A DNA stretch of 64,000 bases from Yarrowia lipolytica (lineage: Eukaryota; Ascomycota; Dipodascomycetes; Dipodascales): NCBI RefSeq assembly GCF_001761485.1, contig NC_090771.1:2914001-2978000 (forward strand). The letters run 5' to 3'. Shown in pieces: positions 42,219-52,236 of this stretch; positions within the stretch are counted from its first letter, which is position 1; each line of letters begins with the position of its first letter. Below the pieces are notes generated by a model. It saw nothing but the letters and a program-made list of their open reading frames with translations, had not been told where the DNA came from and ran no database searches. The position numbers and the translations under genes are program-made.

Positions 42219-44632
42219 ATGGGTGAGTATCAAGGGACACCGACAAATTGAATCAGACCCATAAACAACATCGCCAATGCCACGTTTGCCCCTCTAACAC
42301 AGACAAGGATATTCATAAGGGATTATCCGACCGGCTGTACGACAAGCGAAAGGCTGCAGCCCTGGAGCTGGAGCGCGTCATTCGAAAGAGTCTGGCCGAT
42401 GAAGACCGAGACCGAATTCGAGCAATTCTCGATACCCTTTGTCGAGAGTTTGCCTACGCGGTCCACCACCCCAACGCCCGAAACGGAGGTCTGATTGGTC
42501 TCGCAGCTGCTACGATTGCTCTGGGCCAGGTCGAAGTGGCTACCTACCTCGATGACATTATTCATCCTGTTCTGGCTTGTTTTGGAGATCAGGACGCAAG
42601 AGTGCGCTACTTTGCCTGTGAATCCATGTACAACATTGCCAAGGTGGCCAAGGGCGAGATTCTCATCTACTTCAACGAAATCTTCGACGTGCTGTGTAGA
42701 CTAAGTGCCGACTCGGACCAGAGCGTGCGGTCTGGAGCAGAGTTGCTCGACCGGCTCGTCAAGGACATTGTGTCTGAAAAGGCAGCCACTTACGTGTCTC
42801 TGATCAACCCCAACCGTTCCAGAGTACCTGATCTGGCCCCCAACCCGGACCCCACAAAACCCACGATTGCTGCAGATACCCTACCTGCATCGCCTCTGGT
42901 GACTGAGGGTGACAAGGTACCCGCCTTCTCACTCGCCAAGTTCATTCCGCTGCTTCAGGAGCGAATCTACGTCATTGATCCGTCTACTAGAATGTTTCTG
43001 GTGCTTTGGATTGGTGTACTAGACTCCATTCCAGACCTTGAACTGGTCACTTACCTGCCAAACTTCCTGGCTGGCTTTATGCTTTTCCTCTCAGATCCTT
43101 CCAAGGAGGTACGAAATGCCTCCAAGAACGTCTTGGATGGGTTTCTGCAGGAAATCAAACGTATCCACGACATCAAAGAGACCCTGGCCGCCCAGAGGGC
43201 TATCCGAAAGAGCGACGATAAGTCAGACAACTCTCCCCTTGAGGAAGACATGTACATCCCCGGACAAGACACTGTCATTGACTATCCCCGAATCGTTGAG
43301 ACGTTGCTGACCCACCTCACATCCGATCCCGACATCCAGATCGCCGTGCTTATCTGGATCGAATCGTTACTGGATATTTCGCCAATGTCTCTTCTTCAGT
43401 ATGCACCCAAACTGCTGTCTGTTCTCTTGCCCACTATGGCCAATGATGACGTCGATCTCAAGAGTGAAGCGGAGCGAGTCAACGCAAAACTGCAGAAGCT
43501 GATTCTGTCTCTCGATGACGACGCGAACATTGATTACTCGGCAATGGTCAACGCTCTGACTCTCCATTTCCTTAATGAACAAGAACAGACCCGTGAAGCT
43601 GCTCTTGAATGGCTTATTATGCTGCACAGAAAGGCCCCCACAAAGACTCTCAATGATGGTACTTTCCCCGCCCTGCTCAAGACTCTCTCTGACCCAAGTG
43701 AGCTTGTCATCACCAAAGATTTGCAGCTGTTAGCCCAGATTTCCCATTCTTCGGACGACAGTTATTTTTCTTTTTTCATGACCAACCTGGTTCAGCTGTT
43801 TTCCACCGACAGACGGCTGCTAGAAACCCGAGGCAATCTCATCATCCGCCAGCTGTGTGTTTCTCTCAACCCTGAGCGCATCTACCGTGCTCTGGCTGAA
43901 ATTCTAGAGAAGGATGAAGATAAGGAATTTGCCTGTATCATGGTTCAGAATCTCGGAAGCAACCTCATCATAGCTCCTGAAATGGCAGAGCTGCGACAAC
44001 GACTGCGAAAAGCAGCAGCCTCCGACACGCTCTTCATCACTCTGTTCAAGTGCTGGTGTCATGACGCAGTGTCTGCATTCTCTCTGTGTCTTCTCGCACA
44101 GGCTTATGAGCAAGCGTACACACTTCTCCAGCTGCTGGCTGAGTTCGACATTACGGTCAATCTCCTTGTTCAGATCGACAAGCTGATTCTGTTGCTGGAG
44201 TCGCCCGTATTCACTCATCTGCGTCTACAGCTTCTGGAGCCGGATAGATACCCTTATCTCTACAAGTGTCTGTATGGTCTGCTTATGATTCTTCCTCAGA
44301 GCACGGCCTTTAACACTCTACATAACCGGCTCAACAGTGTTTCCTCGCTGCAGGCATCGTCCCGGCCTTCTCAGACCATGCAATCGTCTTCTAGAAACGA
44401 CATCAAGTGGAATGAATTGATGGACACCTTCAAACAAGTGCAGTTGGCCCACCAGAAGCTCAGACGAGAGTCCATGTCTGAGAAGTTTGTGGAGACGACT
44501 TCTTCGCCTGTTATTGTGTGTGATCACTTTGAGGGCCCTGCAGAGACTTCCTCGCCAGTAGAGAACAAGAAGAAGGGGGGCGACAAGAAGTTTGGTAAGC
44601 TGTTGAGAAGCGTTGACAGAAAGAGAAATTGA
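42219..44632 (+). CDS. VAC14: Vac14, scaffold of the Fab1 PI(3)P 5-kinase complex, one intron
   Basis: A 4-nt first exon (42219-42222, ATGG) joins exon 2 (42303-44632) to give 777 residues starting MDKDIHKGLSDRLYDKRKAAALE, matching the yeast Vac14 start. The N-terminal HEAT-type helical repeats include ARNGGLIGLAA, VLACFGDQDARVRYFACESMYNIAKVAKGE and YFNEIFDVLCRLSAD. The C-terminal Fab1-binding region includes LCLLAQAYEQAY and LEPDRYPYLYKCLYGLLMILPQ. Vac14 scaffolds the kinase Fab1 and the phosphatase Fig4 on the vacuole, controlling PI(3,5)P2. Without the intron the frame has no ATG at the right place. It converges on the acidic-protein gene. Confidence 0.95.
42223..42302 (+). other. Intron of VAC14
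   Basis: The donor is GTGAGT and the acceptor is CTCTAACACAG, giving 80 bases. It interrupts the second codon after ATGG. Confidence 0.92.
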
Positions 44633-44942
44633 ATATATTTATATGGTTGGATTTCAAAGGTCAGTGTACGCTGCCGGGTACAGTATGTACATGTACTCGT
44701 ATGTACACTGTACATACTAGTACACCACCTGGTTTAACACAGGGCTGCTACAGTAGACACGAGGATGTAGAAGGTGTCATACAGTGTACGTGTGGATACT
44801 ACTTTACTCGATTATGGGCAGATTTCTCGTAAAATATCACTTCAAATTTCGACTTCAAATCATCTCTTCCAGTTAAGTAACGATTGGTCAGTAGGTACTA
44901 CAGTAGTCACCACACATTGGTAAATACATCATATCATAATCA
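44633..44942. other. Convergent intergenic region VAC14 / acidic-protein gene
   Basis: This 310-bp stretch is dense in GTAC motifs (44690-44722: ATGTACTCGTATGTACACTG, CATACTAGTAC) and CTACAGTA motifs (44749, 44900). No gene is seen. Confidence 0.5.
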
Positions 44943-47900
44943 TTAATTTAGTTTGAGGTTAGCACGTCGGGAAGATCGTCGAGGTTGTCTTTTAGGAGGA
45001 CTGGGAGCAGACTTGCGGCTACGAGCCGCTGATCTCTTGGCCTTGGCCTTGGGAGCCGGCTTAGTCACCTTATTGGCAGACTTTGCCTTTGGTGGTCGGC
45101 CACGTCGTTTGGGAAGCACAGGAGTTGGTTCGATTTCCTCTTCCTCTTCCTCTTCTTCCTCGTCGTCGTTCTCAGGCTCAGCAATCTCCTCCTGCTCCAC
45201 CTTCTCCTCCTGCTCCTGCTCTTCCTCCTCGGGCTCAGACTCGGCAATCTCCAGGTGAGCTTCATCGGCTAGAAGCTCGACTTTGGGGGTGACGTACTCC
45301 TCGGGGATGGGCTCGGGTTCGAGTGACCTGAGTCGTCTAGACCGTCTGGGAGACTCCGTGTAGTTTCGAGTTCGCCGACGACGTGTAGGAGGAGGAGTAG
45401 AAGGCTCGGGGACAGATTCTTCCTTGTACTCCTCCACATATTCCTCTTCTTCGCTCTCGGTCTCCACATGGGCAACTTCTTCCTCAGATTCAGCTTCAGC
45501 CTCAGATGCGGCATCGATCTCGACTCCAGCCTCAGGCTCATCCTCGGCCTCGGTATCAGATTCGGCCTCGACTCCAACTTCCTGGTCTTCATCGTCCTTC
45601 TCCACCACCTCCTCCTCCTCCTCCTCCTCCTCAGAAACAGCCACCTCACCATCGTCACTGCTGATGTCAACAACGACTGGGACAGCTGCGACCTCTGCTT
45701 CCTCTTCGACATCACTCTCCTCCTCCTCCTCTTCATCGTCTTCTTCTTCTTCTTCGTCTTCTTCTTCTTCTTCTTCGTCTTCTTCTTCTTCTTCTTCCTC
45801 CTCCTCAGCCTCCTCAGGATCGGTGCCAGCTTCGTAGGTATTGAAGTCGATTGTGACGTGTCCACGCATTTCCACATCAGCCTCTTCCTCCTCAGATTCA
45901 GCCTCGGCTTCAACTTCAGAATCAGACTCGGCTTCGACTTGGGCACTTTCCCGAGAAACTTCAATTGCAGCCGCCTTCTCCTCCTCCTCCTCCTCCTCCT
46001 CATTGGCAATTGCAACAGGATGAACATCTTCGATCTCGGCTTCTTCGGCCTCCACATCGTTGTTATCGCCATCAGCAATTTCCTCATCATCCTCCATCAC
46101 CTCGGAAGCGTCGTGAAACTCCTCAGGGGATCCAGAAACATCTAAATCAGCACCCTCAAGAACCTCAACAAACTGAGCAGCCTTGTCAGCAACATCATGG
46201 ATACCATCAACAACGTTCTCCACGACGTTTTCGACCATTTCGCCAACCTTCTCGAAAATAGATCGGTCGCCGGCCTCGTCCACTTCGGCCTCCTCGCCGA
46301 GGTCCATCTCAACGTCCTCCTGCTCCTCCACGTCCTGCTCCTCCACGTCCTGCTCCTCAGCCTCCTCCTTCTCAGGCTCATCTTGTTCAGGCTCATGTTC
46401 AGACTCCTGTTCAACCTCAGTTGTGACCACAGCGTCAACATCAACAGAGGCATCACCGTCAACCTCTTCAGGCTGCTCGACAGCGTGAACAACAAACTCT
46501 TCTAGGGGGAAGACGCTCACCTCCTCGGCTTCCTCCAGAAGGGTCAGCTCGGAATGGGGAAGGGCCCGAAGAGCAGCTGTCACTCGATTGGTAACATCCT
46601 CGAGAATCATATCGTGTTCTGAAGCAATAGTCTCGTCGTCGTCGTTTTCGTCATGCTCGTGGAAAAGGTAAGAAGACACCTGAGTATCTCCAAGCTTGAC
46701 GGTCAACTCCATGACACAGAGGGTATCGCTGTCATATAGGGTAGAAAGGATCATCTCAGCAGGAATCTCAACGGGCTCGTCAACAACGTGCACAATCATG
46801 TCCTCGTCGAGCTGAACATCTCGAACCTCTTCATCTTCCGCCTCTTCAACAAGAGACTCATCATGCTCGACATGAGGAATGCCACGGAGAGCAGAAGACA
46901 GCAGGTACGACACCTCCTCGGTAATAATGGTGTGTTCAGTCTCGAGCTCCTCGGCATCCTGGTCCTCGTCGTGTTCATGGATGAAATAGGCAGAGACCTC
47001 GCCATCGTCTGTCTCTACCTTGAGCTCCATAACACAGAAGTCAGAATTCTCGTATAGGGTGGAGATGACCTCAGGCTCAGCGGCTTCAGCCCCGGTCTCA
47101 AGAGCATGGTCATTCTCTTCCACGATCTCTACAACATCATCATCGGAAATAACAACGTCTTCAGTGGCTTCAGCACCGCCCTCAATCTCAGCATCGACCT
47201 CAATGACATCCTCTTCGGCAGCATTAACCGCCTCAGGAATATCTTCAGTCTCAGCCTCGGCGTCCTTCTCCTCATCCTCACCCTCATTCACAGCCTCCGC
47301 GTCCTTCTCCTCATCCTCATCCCCATTCTCATCCACATCAATCATCGAACTCTCAGCACGCTCCTGTTCCAGCTTCTGACGCTTCACCTTTTCTTCCTCA
47401 GCTAACTTGGTGTTGGCCTCAAGAATGTCAGCCGGGAACCCTCGCTTGCGGAACAAGTTCTCTCGGATCGAAGAAATGCTCTCTGAGACGTTGCTAGATG
47501 ACTCATCCCAAGACCGCTTCTTGGAAACCTCTGCAGTAGATGTCTCCTCAGAAACAGGAGACTGAGAGAAAGAAGAGCCGAAGGCAAAGTTGAGGGAGAA
47601 AGTGGGAGGGACAGGGGTACTAGAAGCCCACACATCCTTCACCTCGTCAAGGGTTTGAGCCTGGGAGTATGAAAACGTGGCGGGGTTCAGAGTAACAGAG
47701 GGAACATCAGCAACTGCCGTCTCTTCGGAGGCTGTCTCAGGGGAATCCCTGGAAGGAGCTGTCTCAGGAACTTTCTCAGGAACTGTCTCAACCTTGATGT
47801 CTGTCTCCTCCTCATCAAGATCCATGGGTTCAGTCTCGGTCATGGGCTCGACTTCAGCTTGAATCTCCTCATTCACCTCAATTAGCGCAGGCTCGTGCTT

Positions 47901-49766
47901 CGTCTCCAGCTCGTGATAGATGTGCTCTTCGTCTTCCTCCCTCTCGACCGCAAGTCCAAGAGAAGGATCAATATGCATCTCCTCCTGATCCTCCAGATCA
48001 TGCACATCCTCCACGTACTCGACTTCTGGCTGAAAATGAACACGTCCTGGCTCCTCGTCCTCGCTCAGGATCTCAATGCTCTCTTCAACTTCAACCTCAA
48101 CCTCAACCTCAACTCCAACGCCAGCAGGCTCACTGGAAACCACTTGGTCTTCGTACATGTGCATGGGACGAGAATACTCTTCATCAGAGACTTCATTGTT
48201 GGAGATGTTGGGGATGGCTGCCTGGGCAATACTCTGAGTCCAGTCAATACCAACCTCCTCTTCGAATCGGCTAGCATTCTCATCCCGCTGGTACTCCTGC
48301 ACATCGAACCCTTCGTCATCGTCGTCCACAGGAACGCCCTCAGCTTCCACATCCTCCACACCAGCGTAGTCCTGTGTGATTCCGTCGACATCAACCACGT
48401 CAAGGTCCTTTTCGGTGTCAAATTGGCTCGTCTCACCGATATCCCTCTCCTCCTCGTAGTCAATATCATCCACCCTGTCAGGCACCCTCACTTCCTCCTC
48501 CTCCTCCTCAGCCTCCTCCATCTCCTCATCGTCGTCATACCCATCGTACTCGTCGTATCGGCCCTCGAAATCCTCCTCCTCTTCGTCGTCATCATCTCGA
48601 GAACCCATGTACGAACTGGGAGTAGATTTAGCGTAATTTGGTCGACTGGCATAGGACTCCTGCTGAACCCTGATCATATCTTCAAACTGTTTGTCGCGAG
48701 AAGCATACTGAGGCATTTGCAGGTACTGGTGATTGACCTGATCTTCCTCCTCATCCTCCAGTTCCTCTTCTTCCTCTTCGTCCTCTTCGTCCTCCCCATG
48801 CCCCTCCTGCTGAGGTTCTTCCTCTTCATCATCAGAATCAATGATCATGACACAATCATCGTCATCTGGTTGCTGCTGAGGGGGTTGAAACTGTGTATGT
48901 TCCTCGTAACGATGCACTTGATGATCCCGCATGCGCTGCAAGTGTGCATGCATCTCCTCTTCCATATCCTCTTCCCTAATCTCATCCTCATCCTCTGTGT
49001 ACTCGTCAGCATGTCCATTGTCGGTGACTGAGAACGTGAAAGGCTCAGGGGACCCTTCGACAGCCACAGTCATTTCAGTGGCTTCGGTCTCCCTCTCTCT
49101 CTGCAATGCACCAGTGAGGTTCTGACGAGGAGAACTCATGAACATTGTCTGCTGGTGGCCATTATTTGTATCACCCAGCACCTTTCCCAGCTGCTCAAAC
49201 GCCGGGGAATTAATCTGAGCCGATCTGTCGGCCATTTCCTTCTCCCGCGCAATTCGCTGTTGTTCCAACTCTCGCTCTTCCTTCTCGGCAGCCTCTCTGT
49301 TTCGAGCCAGAGACTCGCGCGCCCGGTGCTTCACCGAGTCGATCCAAGAGGTCAGAGGGTCTTCGGGATCTCCGCTCACATGTTGATACGTGGCCGGAGG
49401 CAGCGACAGTCGAGAAGACCGCCGTCTGTTGCCCAAAGAAGAATACGATCTAGCAGGTCGTGGACCAAATGATTTTCGCGATGCTGGTCGAGAATGTCGC
49501 GGAGAAGATCGGGGAGAGTAAGACGTAATGTGCTGGGGCACGGAACTTGGGGTTCGGAAAGATTGGTCAGGTGATTGTGTTGGTGTCGTGACATTGAGAA
49601 TGGGGTTGTCGATTGGAGGTTTCATGCGCTGCGTCGTGGTTATGGGTGTAGAGACGGCTGGTGTAGGTAAGGGAGCAGCATCGGTAGCGGCGACCGGCAA
49701 TCGGGACGCCTGCTCCGAGCTCGGTTGCTCGGCTTGTCTTTTTTTGCCAAATAACCAACTGAACAT
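44943..49766 (-). CDS. Large acidic protein with duplicated domain and AT-hook-like tail; unrecognised
   Basis: I do not recognise this 1607-residue protein. It starts MFSWLFGKKRQ, a possible amphipathic helix, followed by a basic Ser/Pro/Arg region (about 60-135) and a charged helix (about 145-190, REAAEKEERELEQQRIA). Very long Glu/Asp-rich disordered stretches follow. Two diverged copies of a segment occur at about 900-1000 and 1005-1098, sharing STLY, CVMEL and HEHDE elements. A poly-Glu run is near 1320-1350. The tail is basic, with an AT-hook-like KRRGRPPKAK near 1551-1560 and a closing SRRANLKLN. These features suggest a nuclear or chromatin-linked protein; an N-terminal amphipathic helix plus one FAFG would also suit a nuclear-basket protein. 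Both are inference. Codon use and the open length show the gene is real. Confidence 0.8.
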   Translation of the reverse strand: MFSWLFGKKRQAEQPSSEQASRLPVAATDAAPLPTPAVSTPITTTQRMKPPIDNPILNVTTPTQSPDQSFRTPSSVPQHITSYSPRSSPRHSRPASRKSFGPRPARSYSSLGNRRRSSRLSLPPATYQHVSGDPEDPLTSWIDSVKHRARESLARNREAAEKEERELEQQRIAREKEMADRSAQINSPAFEQLGKVLGDTNNGHQQTMFMSSPRQNLTGALQRERETEATEMTVAVEGSPEPFTFSVTDNGHADEYTEDEDEIREEDMEEEMHAHLQRMRDHQVHRYEEHTQFQPPQQQPDDDDCVMIIDSDDEEEEPQQEGHGEDEEDEEEEEELEDEEEDQVNHQYLQMPQYASRDKQFEDMIRVQQESYASRPNYAKSTPSSYMGSRDDDDEEEEDFEGRYDEYDGYDDDEEMEEAEEEEEEVRVPDRVDDIDYEEERDIGETSQFDTEKDLDVVDVDGITQDYAGVEDVEAEGVPVDDDDEGFDVQEYQRDENASRFEEEVGIDWTQSIAQAAIPNISNNEVSDEEYSRPMHMYEDQVVSSEPAGVGVEVEVEVEVEESIEILSEDEEPGRVHFQPEVEYVEDVHDLEDQEEMHIDPSLGLAVEREEDEEHIYHELETKHEPALIEVNEEIQAEVEPMTETEPMDLDEEETDIKVETVPEKVPETAPSRDSPETASEETAVADVPSVTLNPATFSYSQAQTLDEVKDVWASSTPVPPTFSLNFAFGSSFSQSPVSEETSTAEVSKKRSWDESSSNVSESISSIRENLFRKRGFPADILEANTKLAEEEKVKRQKLEQERAESSMIDVDENGDEDEEKDAEAVNEGEDEEKDAEAETEDIPEAVNAAEEDVIEVDAEIEGGAEATEDVVISDDDVVEIVEENDHALETGAEAAEPEVISTLYENSDFCVMELKVETDDGEVSAYFIHEHDEDQDAEELETEHTIITEEVSYLLSSALRGIPHVEHDESLVEEAEDEEVRDVQLDEDMIVHVVDEPVEIPAEMILSTLYDSDTLCVMELTVKLGDTQVSSYLFHEHDENDDDETIASEHDMILEDVTNRVTAALRALPHSELTLLEEAEEVSVFPLEEFVVHAVEQPEEVDGDASVDVDAVVTTEVEQESEHEPEQDEPEKEEAEEQDVEEQDVEEQEDVEMDLGEEAEVDEAGDRSIFEKVGEMVENVVENVVDGIHDVADKAAQFVEVLEGADLDVSGSPEEFHDASEVMEDDEEIADGDNNDVEAEEAEIEDVHPVAIANEEEEEEEEKAAAIEVSRESAQVEAESDSEVEAEAESEEEEADVEMRGHVTIDFNTYEAGTDPEEAEEEEEEEEEDEEEEEEDEEEEEDDEEEEEESDVEEEAEVAAVPVVVDISSDDGEVAVSEEEEEEEEVVEKDDEDQEVGVEAESDTEAEDEPEAGVEIDAASEAEAESEEEVAHVETESEEEEYVEEYKEESVPEPSTPPPTRRRRTRNYTESPRRSRRLRSLEPEPIPEEYVTPKVELLADEAHLEIAESEPEEEEQEQEEKVEQEEIAEPENDDEEEEEEEEEIEPTPVLPKRRGRPPKAKSANKVTKPAPKAKAKRSAARSRKSAPSPPKRQPRRSSRRANLKLN
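45715..45812. repeat. CTC/TTC trinucleotide repeat coding poly-Glu
   Basis: An imperfect run of TCC, TCT and TTC triplets on the + strand encodes poly-Glu/Asp on the minus strand within the acidic-protein gene. It is likely to vary in length between strains. Confidence 0.85.
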
Positions 49767-50258
49767 GGCTGCACTGGGTTGGTACTTGTATTTCGTAGGG
49801 CAAAATGTAGTCTATTCCACTATCACAGTGTGCTCAAAATCAGTGTGCTTGCTGCAGTGCGAAAACTCATCTAGCATTAGAGTTGCGTCATGTGATCGCG
49901 TTATGCCTAAATGGGGCTTTGGAGGTCCAGCCTACAATTGGAGAGGTGGTCAAAATGCGCTGAAACTCGCAATTCGATAACATGAATTTCCAAATTGATT
50001 AACTTGGATCACTGAATCAAATTAAATAGCCCTGACGCAATTCATCCATTTGTATTTGTTCGAATGTGTGCTTGCACCCACAGTGATCACTCGTACAAGG
50101 GCTCATCTCAGGTCAATGAACACTATGATACTGGGCTCTACACCTGGTGGGTTTATTATACGAGGGGGATATAACTGGAGGAAATGCTTCGTGCGTGCGT
50201 GGTTAGTTGGTCGCATTCGCCCAGCTTCTTGTCTCTTCTCAGTGTCTTGCTGATAGGA

Positions 50259-50287
50259 CTCTCTCTCTCTCTTTCTCTCTCTCTCTC
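50259..50287. repeat. CT microsatellite
   Basis: A 29-bp (CT)n run with one interruption (CTTTCT). Confidence 0.9.
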
Positions 50288-50515
50288 CACGGAGCTCATC
50301 TGTTACTCCAATTTAGGTTCAAACTTGTTACTGAATCGGGCAGGGCCGTTCCTGGTTGAGCTCCGTAGATCAGAGACATTTTGAAGGTGTGAAGAAAGTG
50401 CGATTACTGCTATATTAAGGGTTTCTGCAGTTGATTGGTGGAATTTATTTTGCCAAGTCCACTTGCTCGGGATCTTCAATCTTCTCAGAGGGCTTTTTGT
50501 GAGAAGTACGAATAC

Positions 50516-50708
50516 TTTTTTTTTCTGCATATACATTCATTTATATACAGTATCAATATTTGTTGTGAAAATTAAGTAACCTTATTTCCTAGTTGAGAAA
50601 CCAATAACAAAACATGAAAATCTGGTCAAGTATCGTAACATCATTTCAAAGGTTATTCTTTCACAGCAAAGTTATAATTAAATGAATGTATATGCAGAAG
50701 AAAAAAAA
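50516..50708. repeat. Inverted-repeat unit (~28-bp arms, ~135-bp spacer)
   Basis: The left arm (50516-50543) reads T-run then CTGCATATACATTCATTTA. The right arm (50679-50708) is its reverse complement, with one extra base before the A-run. The flanks share TACGA in mirrored position. It could be a small foldback or MITE-like element or a cruciform; no coding capacity is seen. Confidence 0.55.
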
Positions 50709-52079
50709 TCGTAACTCCACGTTTGAGAGTGTTACAAAGATACAGCGAAGACGAAAAGATATATTGAAGGTTTATTTACTTGTATATTCATGGGTCAGCT
50801 GGGATGGGTGTTCAGAACCGGTCAGAGGTATTATCACTGCGGGCGGTTGGTTTATCCATTGTCCTCTGCCCACTTATCCTACAGTAACTGGCCAGATGCA
50901 AGCTCTTATTGGAGGGGATACTCTTTGTCATTAACACGGAATCAATGTCAAACCGTCTTTCGACATAGCCTCTCTTCTTCAGAGATTGTCTTTGCTGGGT
51001 ACAGTATGTACGGTATCTCTGGTATAATCCGAGGTATCTGTCTATTGCTGCGAGCGTTTCAAACTGGCCTTAGGAGTCCAGAAGTATACGTCTTCTGATC
51101 AGGGACCATCTTTAGGTGGTTTTCCACGTTGGTCTCCTTCCCTGCGACATCAAACCGACGTACTGGCTGCCCTTTTGTTGAGCTGCTGTCTTGTGAGTAT
51201 CCTTTTGTTGTTCTTGTCTTTGTGAACTCCCCTGCTGAATGTCTCTTTCGATAGTTATCCATCACCTTTAGCCCTACCCTCCGAAAGGGATCCCAGTTCC
51301 GTTCACAGCTTCAACTTTGGGCTGCGCGCTTCGATCAAAGTCATTGCGATGACCACTTGAGATTGTGCCGTTGCTCGTGGATATGAACAGAGATTCGTTG
51401 GCCGTTTACCGTTGAAATATGTGCCATTGTGGAGGCTGACTGATTCCCATACAGTACAGTACACCTTTTACCTTATTGAAATTCCAGGAATTGGAAGGTG
51501 CCTCTTTGAGGAAATATATCCAACAGAACCACGACATTCAACGAGCAGGCACCCAAGGGTCTGAGCACCTGATTCCAGCAAGAGTCTGTCTAAACCAGAT
51601 CAATGGTATCGTTTGTCCAACTTACCCTTTCGTCAGCATCCATCGAATCGGGCTCAGTAGAATTTATTTATTTTTATTTTAAAAAAACATTCTATATCAT
51701 TTGTTATTAGTCAGCAAGATACATCCTAAGAAATTAATAGTCTGTTTTAAGCCATTGCACTGACTCATACGTTGTACAAGAATCTTGGTCCACACTCTCT
51801 TTCAAACATGAAGAAATGGCAACTCTTGCCATTGTACTACAAGTAGTAATCATTTCCTCCAGTTTACTGTAGCTAATTGTTCTGCTCCATTGCACAGCCA
51901 TTTACGTATGTACGTGTTCAAATAAGCGCATCTGAAGTTGAGACAGCCGAGAATGCTGAAAAGTTTGGATCCGGCTTGGTCAAGCTGTAATTGCAAAAGA
52001 CATATGAAGGTTGCAAGACTGTATCGACTTTTTGAATGATATAGCTGCGAGCGATAACCCTCTATAGTACCCATCATTC

Positions 52080-52097
52080 ACAAGTACAAGTACAAGT
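52080..52097. repeat. ACAAGT hexamer repeat
   Basis: Three tandem copies of ACAAGT lie 140 bp before the TRS130 start. Confidence 0.8.
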
Positions 52098-52236
52098 AGT
52101 TACAAGCCGCGTCACGAAACGAAGCTCTGCGCCATGCGTGTCCAGACTGTCTAAACAACCTCTCCTGCATGACAAAACTCCCACCACCGCATACTGTATC
52201 AAGACAACAACGCGATAGGCACCACGACGACCAACG

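Larger units (their letters stand above)
49767..52236. promoter_or_regulatory. Divergent intergenic region, acidic-protein gene / TRS130
   Basis: This 2.5-kb stretch has no supported gene. It contains a CT microsatellite at 50259, an inverted-repeat unit at 50516-50708 and an ACAAGT tandem at 52080. Open frames are short and unlike proteins. The length is large for two housekeeping promoters. Confidence 0.5.

Noticed and set aside
50790-51098. 102-codon open frame in the region upstream of TRS130
   Set aside because: No motif or homology; overlapping frames on both strands are similar in length.
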